NCBI RefSeq assembly: GCF_900182785.1
Contig: NZ_FXTS01000002.1
Coordinates: forward strand, 496,001 to 560,000
Length of the DNA stretch: 64,000 bases
Direction: 5' to 3'
Origin: Oceanospirillum linum
GTDB lineage: Bacteria; Pseudomonadota; Gammaproteobacteria; Pseudomonadales; Halomonadaceae
This document shows positions 43,819 through 51,352 of the stretch, piece by piece (position 1 is the stretch's first letter; each line of letters opens with the position of its first letter). The position numbers were made by a program, and so were the translations under genes. The notes under the pieces were generated by a model. It ran no database searches and was not told the origin of the DNA. It was given only the letters and a program-made list of their open reading frames with translations.

Positions 43819-45747
43819 ATGACCGTTCTTCTGATGACTCCACCGATGACACAGCTGAATACACCGTATCCGGCAACAGCTTACCTGACTGGCTTTTTAC
43901 GCTCCAGGGGCTATGACGCGGTGCAAAGAGATCCGGCCATTGAGCTTTTCCTTGAGATGATGACCGTCCAGGGACTGGATATTATTCGTCAGCATGTCGA
44001 AGAAAATTTTGAGCTGTTTGATGAGGAGCAGTTACCACCTGTTGTTCGTTGTTTTCTCAGAAAATTTGACCGTTACCGGCTTTGCGTAGAGCCCGCGATC
44101 CGCTTTCTGCAAGGTAAAGATCCAAGTCTTGCCCTACGAATTATCTCGCGCACCTTTCTGCCTGAAGGCCCTGCTTTTGACGCTATTGCTCAAATGGAAA
44201 CCGTTTCCGGTGATGTACTAAAATCGGCTTTTGGTGATTTGGGGGTACAGGATAAAGCTAAGTATCTGGCAACCCTGTTTATCAACGACCTTTCCGCTGT
44301 CATTACCCAGGGTGTAGATCCTTATTTTGAGGTTAGTCGCTATGGAGAGCGCCTTGCGGCTGCTAATCCCAGCTTTGATGCCCTCTATGATACGTTAATG
44401 GCCGAACCCAGTTTCAGCTCGGAGATTCTGGAGCAACTGGTGGAACTCTATGTGGAGGAAACCCAGCCCAGTGTTGTTGCGCTAACGGTGCCTTTCCCCG
44501 GTAACATGCTGGGCGCGTTGCGGATTGCACAGACCTGTAAGGAGATCAACCCTGACCTGCCTGTCATCATGGGTGGGGGCTTTGTTAATACTGAGCTGAG
44601 GGCTTTGAAAGATCCGCGAATTTTTGAGTTTGTCGATTTCATCTGCCTGGATGATGGTGAGCGGCCTTTATTGACCTTGCTGGAATATTTTTCCGGACAG
44701 CGTCAGGCCGATGATCTGGTGCGTACCTACTTTCTGGCAGAAGATGAGTCAGGGCGGCAATACGTGCATTTAAATGAAAACCCTATGCTGCATGATATTC
44801 CACAGACCGATGTGGGCACACCGGTTTATGATGGCCTGCCTCTGAATGATTATCTCTCTTTATGCGAGATGCTGAACCCCATGCATCGCATCTGGAGTGA
44901 TGGCCGCTGGAACAAGCTGACGATTGCCCACGGTTGTTACTGGAGAAAGTGCAGTTTCTGTGATGTTACTCTCGACTACATTGATCGCTATGATGAAGCT
45001 GGTGCCGATATACTAGTTGATCGCATTGAACAGCTGATCGAAGAAACCGGTCAGACGGGCTTTCACTTTGTTGATGAGGCGGCACCACCAAAGGCGCTTT
45101 TTGCCATGGCTCGTCGCTTGATCGAGCGAGGTGTTGTGATAAGTTGGTGGGGTAATATTCGTTTTGAGAAGACGTTTACGCCTGAGCGTTGCCAACTGTT
45201 AGCTGATTCCGGTTGTATCGCCGTCAGTGGTGGTCTGGAAGTTGCGTCCGACCGGCTACTTAAGCTGATGAAAAAAGGTGTCAGTGTTGAGCAGGTTGCC
45301 AGAGTAACGAAAGCTTTTAGTGACAGTGGCATTTTAGTTCATGCTTATCTGATGTATGGCTTTCCGACGCAAACTGAGCAGGAAACCCTGGATGCCCTTG
45401 AAATGGTTCGGCAGATGATGCAAGAAGGGTGCTTTCAGTCAGCTTACTGGCACCGGTTTGCAGCCACCATACATAGCCCCATTGGCGTCAACCCGGATGA
45501 ATATGGTATTCGTCTTGAGCCGCGACCTGAAACCCTGTTTGCTGAGAATGATGTCGAGTTTACCGATCCCACAGGGACAGATCACAACATGCTCGGAACA
45601 GGGCTGCGCAAAGCCTTATACAATTATATGCACGGTATTGGTTTTGATCAGCCGATCGCATTCTGGTTTGAGCAACCGGTTGCGACTACGACGGTAAAGA
45701 ATGACCTCATCTCTAAGGCCATCAATGATTTGATTATCAGCCGCTAA
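43819..45747 (+). CDS. B12-binding-domain radical SAM protein with CX4CX2C cluster motif
   Basis: A 642-residue radical SAM protein of unknown reaction. The N-terminal half resembles a cobalamin-binding Rossmann domain (opening LLMTPPMTQLNTPYPATAYL, then VVALTVPFPGNMLGALRIA and VIMGGGFVN) but has no DxHxxG, so any B12 would bind without the lower His ligand. The radical SAM part begins at HGCYWRKCSFCD: the three cysteines are spaced CX4CX2C rather than the usual CX3CX2C. Later landmarks are the SAM-contact segments GGLEVASDRLLKLMKKG and YLMYGFPTQTEQE. ATG 43819 was used. Its 3' end is 9 bases from the convergent ykgJ-like gene. Methyl transfer or ring chemistry are both conceivable. Confidence 0.82.
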   Translation: MTVLLMTPPMTQLNTPYPATAYLTGFLRSRGYDAVQRDPAIELFLEMMTVQGLDIIRQHVEENFELFDEEQLPPVVRCFLRKFDRYRLCVEPAIRFLQGKDPSLALRIISRTFLPEGPAFDAIAQMETVSGDVLKSAFGDLGVQDKAKYLATLFINDLSAVITQGVDPYFEVSRYGERLAAANPSFDALYDTLMAEPSFSSEILEQLVELYVEETQPSVVALTVPFPGNMLGALRIAQTCKEINPDLPVIMGGGFVNTELRALKDPRIFEFVDFICLDDGERPLLTLLEYFSGQRQADDLVRTYFLAEDESGRQYVHLNENPMLHDIPQTDVGTPVYDGLPLNDYLSLCEMLNPMHRIWSDGRWNKLTIAHGCYWRKCSFCDVTLDYIDRYDEAGADILVDRIEQLIEETGQTGFHFVDEAAPPKALFAMARRLIERGVVISWWGNIRFEKTFTPERCQLLADSGCIAVSGGLEVASDRLLKLMKKGVSVEQVARVTKAFSDSGILVHAYLMYGFPTQTEQETLDALEMVRQMMQEGCFQSAYWHRFAATIHSPIGVNPDEYGIRLEPRPETLFAENDVEFTDPTGTDHNMLGTGLRKALYNYMHGIGFDQPIAFWFEQPVATTTVKNDLISKAINDLIISR

Positions 45748-45756
45748 GTTGGCGGT

Positions 45757-46011
45757 TCAGGTACAGCGTTCCAGTTCTGTCAGTAAAATAAGTGCCTGTT
45801 CCCGGGAGTCGCCGCAGACATAGTCCGCCGGCTGGAAGTCACCACAGACTTTAGGTCGTTCAGGCCGTCCAAAAAGCTCGCACTTCAGATCCGATAACAG
45901 GTGGGCACAAGGTACGCCCGCCGGTTTGCCCGTGGGCATTTTGGGTAGTGGGCTGCTGATACTGGGGGCGGTATAGCAAGCTGCACAGCCCATACGGCAT
46001 GTTAGCGCCAT
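45757..46011 (-). CDS. YkgJ-family cysteine-cluster protein
   Basis: An 84-residue protein with eight cysteines (5, 9, 12, 35, 44, 56, 66, 83), fitting the YkgJ/UPF0153 cluster family thought to bind zinc or an iron-sulfur centre. Function is unknown. It is convergent with the radical SAM gene, only 9 bases apart. A plus-strand terminator lies just beyond its start codon at 46032, so the radical SAM transcript probably runs antisense across the entire gene. Confidence 0.8.
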   Translation of the reverse strand: MALTCRMGCAACYTAPSISSPLPKMPTGKPAGVPCAHLLSDLKCELFGRPERPKVCGDFQPADYVCGDSREQALILLTELERCT

Positions 46012-46031
46012 GTATACTCCAAATATGCGAA

Positions 46032-46056
46032 ATTCAGGGAACCTGAATACTTTTTT
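46032..46056 (+). terminator. plus-strand terminator beyond the ykgJ-like gene
   Basis: ATTCAGG (46032-46038) pairs with CCTGAAT (46042-46048) around a 3-base loop, followed by AC and six T's. The nearest plus-strand gene upstream is the radical SAM gene ending at 45747, so this is its probable transcript end. Confidence 0.7.
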
Positions 46057-46218
46057 ATGATCTTAGTCTATTAATTAATTCCAGAGGAGTTGGCAATATA
46101 AGCCTGTATTCCTGATTTTCCAGTATTATGCCTTACTTTGGCGACTTTTTGTTAGCCTGCTATACCCACATCACTATTAAATGAGTTGCTAAAGTCAACT
46201 CTACAGAGGAGACGGATT

Positions 46219-46497
46219 ATGCCCGTTGCAAGCGCACGTCACATTTTGGTGGCCGATGAACAGCAATGTCTGAACCTGAAAGCCGAAATTGAGTCCGGTA
46301 AAGATTTTGCTGCTGTAGCTCAGGAGCACTCACTTTGTCCATCCGGTGCGGAAGGCGGTGATCTTGGCAGTTTCCGCCCCGGTGAGATGGTACCGGAGTT
46401 TGATAAAGCTGTTTTTTCCGGTGATTTGAATACCGTTCTAGGACCGGTTCAGACTCAATTTGGCTACCATCTGCTGGAAGTAACCAGCCGTAACTAA
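46219..46497 (+). CDS. ppiC: parvulin-type peptidyl-prolyl isomerase
   Basis: A stand-alone cytoplasmic parvulin of 92 residues, matching PpiC in length. It catalyses cis-trans isomerisation of prolyl bonds. Family features are ARHILVADEQ at the start, the SGAEGGDLGSFRPGEMVPEFD loop region, and the closing FGYHLLEVT. ATG 46219 follows AGGAG and removes 11 unrelated upstream residues. A strong stem-loop follows at 46550-46581. Confidence 0.92.
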   Translation: MPVASARHILVADEQQCLNLKAEIESGKDFAAVAQEHSLCPSGAEGGDLGSFRPGEMVPEFDKAVFSGDLNTVLGPVQTQFGYHLLEVTSRN

Positions 46498-46549
46498 CCA
46501 GACGTAGCATATATCTCTTAATTTGGTATTATCTGTTATAGGGTGTTCG

Positions 46550-46581
46550 AAAGCCTGCTGATGAGTTCATCGCCAGGCTTT
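46550..46581 (+). terminator. stem-loop after ppiC
   Basis: AAAGCCTG (46550-46557) pairs with CAGGCTTT (46574-46581), with an inner GATGA/TCATC helix (46560-46564 with 46567-46571). A short T-containing stretch follows. It is 53 bases past the ppiC stop. Confidence 0.7.
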
Positions 46582-46671
46582 AATTCTATCTGGATGATAG
46601 AAAATAATAACAAGACATCCTGATAAGCAAACGCTTATAAAAATGGACTACTTGATTGATGAGGTATGCTT

Positions 46672-47319
46672 ATGAAAAAGCAACTGAAGCCCCGTATTGC
46701 CAGCTTAGTACTTGCCCTAAGTTGTGGTGGTGCATCCGGGTTGGCATTAGCTGATGCTGACCCGATAAAAGGACAGCAAACATCGGCGATGTGCATCGCC
46801 TGCCATCAGGCAGACGGTAATGGTAAAAGTAACGCTGGCGCTGAGTCATGGCCACGACTCGCAGGTCTGAATGCGGAATATATTGAAAAACAACTGCGGG
46901 ATTTCCGTGGAGGGCTCAGGCAGAGTGCCACCATGATGCCTTTCGCGAATATGCTGACGGAACAGCAAATTAAGAATGTTTCAGCCTATTATGCGCAGCT
47001 CACACCTACGCATACTGAAGCGGTCTCTCTGACTGATGAGCAGCAGGCTCTGGGCAAGCGCCTTGCTGTAAGGGGCGATTGGGACCGGTATATACCGGCC
47101 TGTAACAGTTGTCATGGGCCCGATGCAGCTGGAGTTGGAAAAAGCTTTCCGGAGCTGGCAGGGCAACACTCTGATTATATTCGCCAGCAACTGCATGCCT
47201 GGAAAAACGGAAGCCGCAGTAATGACCCAAATAACCTGATGCTGGCAGTGGCCAAACGGATGACAGAGCAGGATATTGATGCCGTCGCTTTATGGCTTGC
47301 TAAACAGCCGATCAAATAA
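46672..47319 (+). CDS. tsdB: periplasmic diheme cytochrome c4-type protein, TsdB-like
   Basis: A secreted diheme cytochrome of 215 residues, likely electron acceptor for the dehydrogenase encoded next. The signal peptide runs to about residue 29 (ALA). Two heme sites, CIACH and CNSCH, sit in two similar halves, each with downstream Met candidates for the sixth ligand (MMPFANML and NLMLAVAKRM). I prefer ATG 46672 because GAGG lies 8 bases upstream; ATG 46666 is too close to it. The TsdB name rests mainly on the adjacent TsdA-like gene; a general cytochrome c4 is possible. Confidence 0.8.
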   Translation: MKKQLKPRIASLVLALSCGGASGLALADADPIKGQQTSAMCIACHQADGNGKSNAGAESWPRLAGLNAEYIEKQLRDFRGGLRQSATMMPFANMLTEQQIKNVSAYYAQLTPTHTEAVSLTDEQQALGKRLAVRGDWDRYIPACNSCHGPDAAGVGKSFPELAGQHSDYIRQQLHAWKNGSRSNDPNNLMLAVAKRMTEQDIDAVALWLAKQPIK

Positions 47320-47331
47320 GGGAGATTGATC

Positions 47332-48330
47332 ATGGATATTGCAAACAAACGGGGCGTTCTATTGCTGTTTGGGATAATGGCCTGTGGCATAACCGTCGCT
47401 GATACTTCTGTAAAACTGCCGGAACCGAAAGAAGGGCAGTATGTCCATCAGGCGCCGACGCTTGAAGACCTGGAAAAGGATGAAAGTTTAAAGCCGCAGT
47501 TAAAGGCCGTTATTCGGAAAGGCTACGATCTGTTTATGAATACGCAACAGCTACGTGGTGAGAATGTTTTTAACGATATGAACTGCCGAACCTGTCATAT
47601 GGGTGAGGGGCGTAAAATGTGGGCAGCCCCAGTCTGGCCTGCCAGTACGACATTGCCTGATTTTCGGGGCAAAAACCAACATGTTAACTCAGTTGAAGAG
47701 CGGATCGCAGGCTGTTTTGCATTCTCGATGAACGGAAAGCCCCCCGCCTACGGTAGTGATACCATGCTTGCTCTTGTGGCCTATCAGCAATGGATGGCAA
47801 AGGGTGCTCCTGTTTATGAGACTAATATTGCAGGTCGAGGTTTTGGCAAATTAGAGAAGCCAAAACTTGAGCCGGATTATGGTCGTGGTGAAGCGGTCTT
47901 CTCCGAGAACTGTTCTGTTTGCCATGGTGATAAAGGGCAGGGTCAGAAAAATGCTGAAGGAACAGTTGTTTTTCCGCCCTTATGGGGGGATGGAGCATAT
48001 AACTGGGGCGCTGGTATGACCCGTATTTTTACCGCAGCAGCATTTATTAAACACAATATGCCATTAGGGCAGCCAGGTAAGTTAAGTGATCAGGATGCCT
48101 GGGATGTGGCCTACTTTATTAATGCTCAGGAGCGCCCTCAGGACCCTCGTTTTGTTGGTAGCGCTGAGGCTACCCGTGAGAAATTCCTGAACTTCCATAA
48201 GCATACGCTATACGGAACTAAGGTTAATGGCCGGGTATTAGGTGCGCATACTAACACCGGTGAAAAGCCTTTTCTTAAACCCGACAATCTGAAGCCCCGT
48301 ACCTTTGAGCAGGGCTCCGACAGCTGGTAG
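47332..48330 (+). CDS. tsdA: thiosulfate dehydrogenase-like diheme cytochrome c
   Basis: A periplasmic diheme enzyme of 332 residues predicted to join two thiosulfates into tetrathionate or to run the reverse reaction. After a signal peptide (ending ITVA) come two heme sites, CRTCH and CSVCH. Between them is SVEERIAGCFAFSMNGKP, which matches the TsdA region whose Cys is an axial ligand of the active-site heme, and then QQWMAKGAPV. Met and Lys candidates for the second heme lie in FIKHNMPLG. ATG 47332 has GGAG 7 bases upstream. It forms an operon with the TsdB-like gene (12-base gap). Direction of the reaction in vivo cannot be judged. Confidence 0.82.
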   Translation: MDIANKRGVLLLFGIMACGITVADTSVKLPEPKEGQYVHQAPTLEDLEKDESLKPQLKAVIRKGYDLFMNTQQLRGENVFNDMNCRTCHMGEGRKMWAAPVWPASTTLPDFRGKNQHVNSVEERIAGCFAFSMNGKPPAYGSDTMLALVAYQQWMAKGAPVYETNIAGRGFGKLEKPKLEPDYGRGEAVFSENCSVCHGDKGQGQKNAEGTVVFPPLWGDGAYNWGAGMTRIFTAAAFIKHNMPLGQPGKLSDQDAWDVAYFINAQERPQDPRFVGSAEATREKFLNFHKHTLYGTKVNGRVLGAHTNTGEKPFLKPDNLKPRTFEQGSDSW

Positions 48331-48351
48331 CAATAACGCCGTCAGATATGC

Positions 48352-48385
48352 AAAAAGCCTGGTGCCATCAGCACCAGGCTTTTTT
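48352..48385. terminator. bidirectional terminator between tsdA and the hopJ-like gene
   Basis: A 14-base A-rich arm (48352-48365) pairs with 48371-48384 around a 5-base loop, with T's on the plus side and A's on the other. It serves both convergent genes. Confidence 0.9.
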
Positions 48386-48412
48386 CGGTTTAGCGCAAAA
48401 GATGATCCCAGT

Positions 48413-48751
48413 CTATTTGGGTGTCAGAGCCTGAGACTCAAAGTGGATACCGTCCCAGCCATGGTGCATAAAATTACGGATATTTCCATGGTCTGTACCC
48501 TCAGGTGTGTTGAGCACATCCTGATAAAAGCGCCCGAAGCAGCGAAGGGTGCTCTCTTCACTCAGCTGCTGATCTTTTGCAAATGCAAATATTTTACAGC
48601 TGCCTTCGTTCTGGCCTGCTTCATTTCTTATGTCGCCATTACTGAAGGCGGCTGGGGTGTAGTGGTAGAGGTCGGTAATGACCTGTTGGGTTTCTTCAAA
48701 CTCAGGGCCAGTAGCTGTCGCAAGCTTATTTAAAAAGTTACTTAAAGTCAT
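48413..48751 (-). CDS. HopJ-family protein
   Basis: A 112-residue protein with the HopJ family pattern (ETQQVITDLYHYTPAAFSNG, then NEAGQNEGSCKIFAFA and GRFYQDVL). The family name comes from a reported type III effector of plant pathogens. Members are widespread in free-living marine bacteria without such secretion, and no secretion genes are seen here, so an effector role should not be assumed. The true function is unknown. Confidence 0.82.
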   Translation of the reverse strand: MTLSNFLNKLATATGPEFEETQQVITDLYHYTPAAFSNGDIRNEAGQNEGSCKIFAFAKDQQLSEESTLRCFGRFYQDVLNTPEGTDHGNIRNFMHHGWDGIHFESQALTPK

Positions 48752-49257
48752 CCGGTTGCCTTATGCATGGGTGGAAGAATAGTGGCAAATATTCCAGTGG
48801 ATACTGACTGATTTTCCCATAAAAAGACAGTTTGTACGGCTTCTGGCCTATAGATAAAAAATAATTCTGCTCTTTTGGTTTTTACTGGGGTGAAGGCAGA
48901 CTTTATTCTATGGACTCAGGGCCGGCAATATTCTTTACCTTAAACAAGAGTTTTGAGCCATTGATTAAGGTCCTGTTGTGACGTTGTTGTAGTTTTTTTG
49001 TAACAAAAAACAGATCAATACTTATTATATATATGTTATTGAATCCCACAATGTAGCCTAATACCCTGATTTTTCGTGGTGTTTTGAGGTATATCAAGCC
49101 TTGCTACCAATTTCTTTGACTGGCGTCAGGTCAAAATCAAACTTTACATACACTTTAAACATCTTTTCATCTGCTGGATGAGGTGCTAAATTGCCGCGCC
49201 TTCAACTTAATATAAGTAATTATTTATTTATTCTGCCTGATCTCATGGAGTTTTATT
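48752..49257. other. 506-base AT-rich gap upstream of the PAS-GGDEF-EAL gene
   Basis: No convincing gene. The minus strand has a 22-codon frame (49094-49162) with protein-like composition, whose stop overlaps the TTG of a low-quality 64-codon frame (48903-49097). The AT-rich segment near 49200-49260 probably holds the promoter of the downstream gene. No clear operator is seen. Confidence 0.45.
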
Positions 49258-51339
49258 TTGAACCGTCTCGTAATGTCTGCTGATGTGTCGCATCTACTGG
49301 AAGGTGTTTCACAAGGTATGGAACTGATTGATACGGCATTTGCTCATATCAGTTTAGATCAGCAGTTGACGGTTCTTTCGTCTAATACTCAGTTTAAACA
49401 GATGGCAAGGCAGTATCACTTACCGGAGGAGGTTTTAGCCAGTTGGTTGAAAGGAACTCTATTTCAGAGCCGGGAAGAATTAGTATCAGAACTGAGTAAA
49501 ACATCTGCACTTACGGCGGAGGGCAGAGGTCATGCAAGTGATGGCAAAAGCTTTCACTTCCAATGGTCTCTGAAACAGCTCTCAGATTCGACAGCACTTT
49601 GTTTTGTGCGTGATATTCGCTGGCGACAGAAGTATCAGGACCAATGGACACTCTTTGAGCGTATTTTTAACTCCAGTCGCGCATCGGTTGTTGTAACCGA
49701 TGCCAGTAACAGGATTGTATTAGCGAATAAGCGGTTTGAAGAGATCTCTGGTTACCCTTCTGCTGAAGTACTGGGGTTTGACCCTGGTTTCTTCAGCTCA
49801 GGTCGTCAGGACAAAGCATTTTACCGAAACCTCTGGCAAAGCCTGATCAGTGAAGGGTACTGGTCTGGCCTTATCTGGAATCGTCGAAAAGATGGTCAGG
49901 AATACCCGGAGCAAAAAACGATCTATACCGTGTTGAATGAAGCAGGGCAGATTACGCATTATTTTTCATCAGGAGAAGTTGTATTGCACAACGATGCTCC
50001 GGCCCTGGTCAGCTCATTAGCACCGGGCCAGAGTAACAGTATTATGGGGCAACAGGGACTGATCGAAACACTTGCCCGTAAGCTACAAAATCATCAGCAG
50101 CCGATTACTATTTTTTATATCGGGATTGACAATATGGGCCGCCTGAACCACCATGGTGGTATGGCATTAGGTGATCATATTATCAGAACAACCCTGCAGC
50201 GTTTGTCAGAGACCTTTCTGCCGGACGGCTATGTGGCTCGCTCCGTTGGTGATGAATTTATTATTGCGGCGCCTTTTATAACGTCACCTTCCCAGGCCGA
50301 ATCTGTTGCTCAGGGGTTGTTGGAAGCATTACAAAGTAGCATTGAATATCAGTCGATCGAATGGCGTTCTACGGTCAGTATTGGCATTAGTTTACTGGAA
50401 CAGAACCAACGCCCCCGGGAGGCAGTTGAGCAGTCTCATATCGCTATGCACCATGCGAAAGAGCAAGGGGGCAACAGCAGTCATTTCTTTAATAGTGAGC
50501 TGCAGAAAATCGCAAAAGAGGGCGTACTTCTGGAACAGGCCCTCCATCTGGCATTGGCACGTAACGAGTTCGCGCTTCATTATCAGCCAATTGTTGATAC
50601 CGAAACCGGTCAGCTGGTTGGTGCTGAGGCTTTGTTGCGCTGGCATTCTGAGCAATTTGGTTTTGTGCCACCGGATCGCTTTATACCCATTGCTGAGCAT
50701 TCCGGGCTGATCCATGAGCTGGGGCACTGGGTAATTGAAGAAGTATGCCATCAGCTGAACCGCTGGGGTGAAAGCTTTACGGGAAGTATCGCTGTCAATT
50801 TATCCGCGCATCAATTGCAGTATGCCGGGTTAGCGGAACAGTTAATGTCGGTTTTGAATAAGCACCGGATTCCTGTTGAGAGAATTTCTCTTGAGATTAC
50901 AGAAACGGCGATGATTCAGGATGCCAACTCGGCAGTTTCTGTCGTAACGGATCTTAAAGAAGCAGGCTTTATGCTTTCCATTGATGACTTCGGTACTGGC
51001 TACTCCAGTTTGAGTTACCTGACCCGTTTTCAACTTGATAAGTTAAAAGTTGATCGTTGCTTCGTGCAGAAAATGACAGAGCAACCCCAGGAACGCCTGG
51101 TAACTAAGGCTATTGTTCAGTTGGCAAAGAGTCTCGGCATGCAGATCGTTGCTGAAGGTGTTGAAACTCTGGAGCAGAAATCTGCGCTGGAAGCTCTTGA
51201 GTGTGATTACCTCCAGGGGTATCTGATCAGTAAACCTTTGCCTGCTAATGAATTTGAATTGTTTGCTAAAAACCTGACCCGAGCCAGCCTGGATGAGTGC
51301 ATTGCACGCCTTCCAGAGGCAGATGAAAGTATCATTTAA
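49258..51339 (+). CDS. PAS-GGDEF-EAL protein, predicted c-di-GMP phosphodiesterase
   Basis: A soluble 693-residue signalling protein. A PAS domain spans about 135-245, a GGDEF domain about 265-420 and an EAL domain about 430-680. The GGDEF site reads VGDEF (330-334), so the first glycine is Val and cyclase activity is doubtful. The EAL side appears complete: EALLRW, NLSAHQ, ETAMIQD, DDFGTGYSSL, the following KVDRCF, and AEGVETLEQ. Degradation of c-di-GMP is therefore predicted, with the GGDEF part perhaps sensing GTP. The start is TTG 49258, with GGAG 7 bases upstream. An Aer-type receptor begins 13 bases after its stop, suggesting shared control of motility. Confidence 0.87.
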   Translation: MNRLVMSADVSHLLEGVSQGMELIDTAFAHISLDQQLTVLSSNTQFKQMARQYHLPEEVLASWLKGTLFQSREELVSELSKTSALTAEGRGHASDGKSFHFQWSLKQLSDSTALCFVRDIRWRQKYQDQWTLFERIFNSSRASVVVTDASNRIVLANKRFEEISGYPSAEVLGFDPGFFSSGRQDKAFYRNLWQSLISEGYWSGLIWNRRKDGQEYPEQKTIYTVLNEAGQITHYFSSGEVVLHNDAPALVSSLAPGQSNSIMGQQGLIETLARKLQNHQQPITIFYIGIDNMGRLNHHGGMALGDHIIRTTLQRLSETFLPDGYVARSVGDEFIIAAPFITSPSQAESVAQGLLEALQSSIEYQSIEWRSTVSIGISLLEQNQRPREAVEQSHIAMHHAKEQGGNSSHFFNSELQKIAKEGVLLEQALHLALARNEFALHYQPIVDTETGQLVGAEALLRWHSEQFGFVPPDRFIPIAEHSGLIHELGHWVIEEVCHQLNRWGESFTGSIAVNLSAHQLQYAGLAEQLMSVLNKHRIPVERISLEITETAMIQDANSAVSVVTDLKEAGFMLSIDDFGTGYSSLSYLTRFQLDKLKVDRCFVQKMTEQPQERLVTKAIVQLAKSLGMQIVAEGVETLEQKSALEALECDYLQGYLISKPLPANEFELFAKNLTRASLDECIARLPEADESII

Positions 51340-51352
51340 GGACCCCTATTCG

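Noticed and set aside
48413..48751. HopJ-family name suggesting a type III secretion effector
   Set aside because: No secretion genes or regulatory box are nearby, and the family is common in free-living marine bacteria. I treat it as a conserved protein of unknown function.
48903..49097. 64-codon minus-strand frame starting at TTG
   Set aside because: AT-rich, low-complexity residue mix, no ribosome site and no recognisable family. It is probably chance in a gap.
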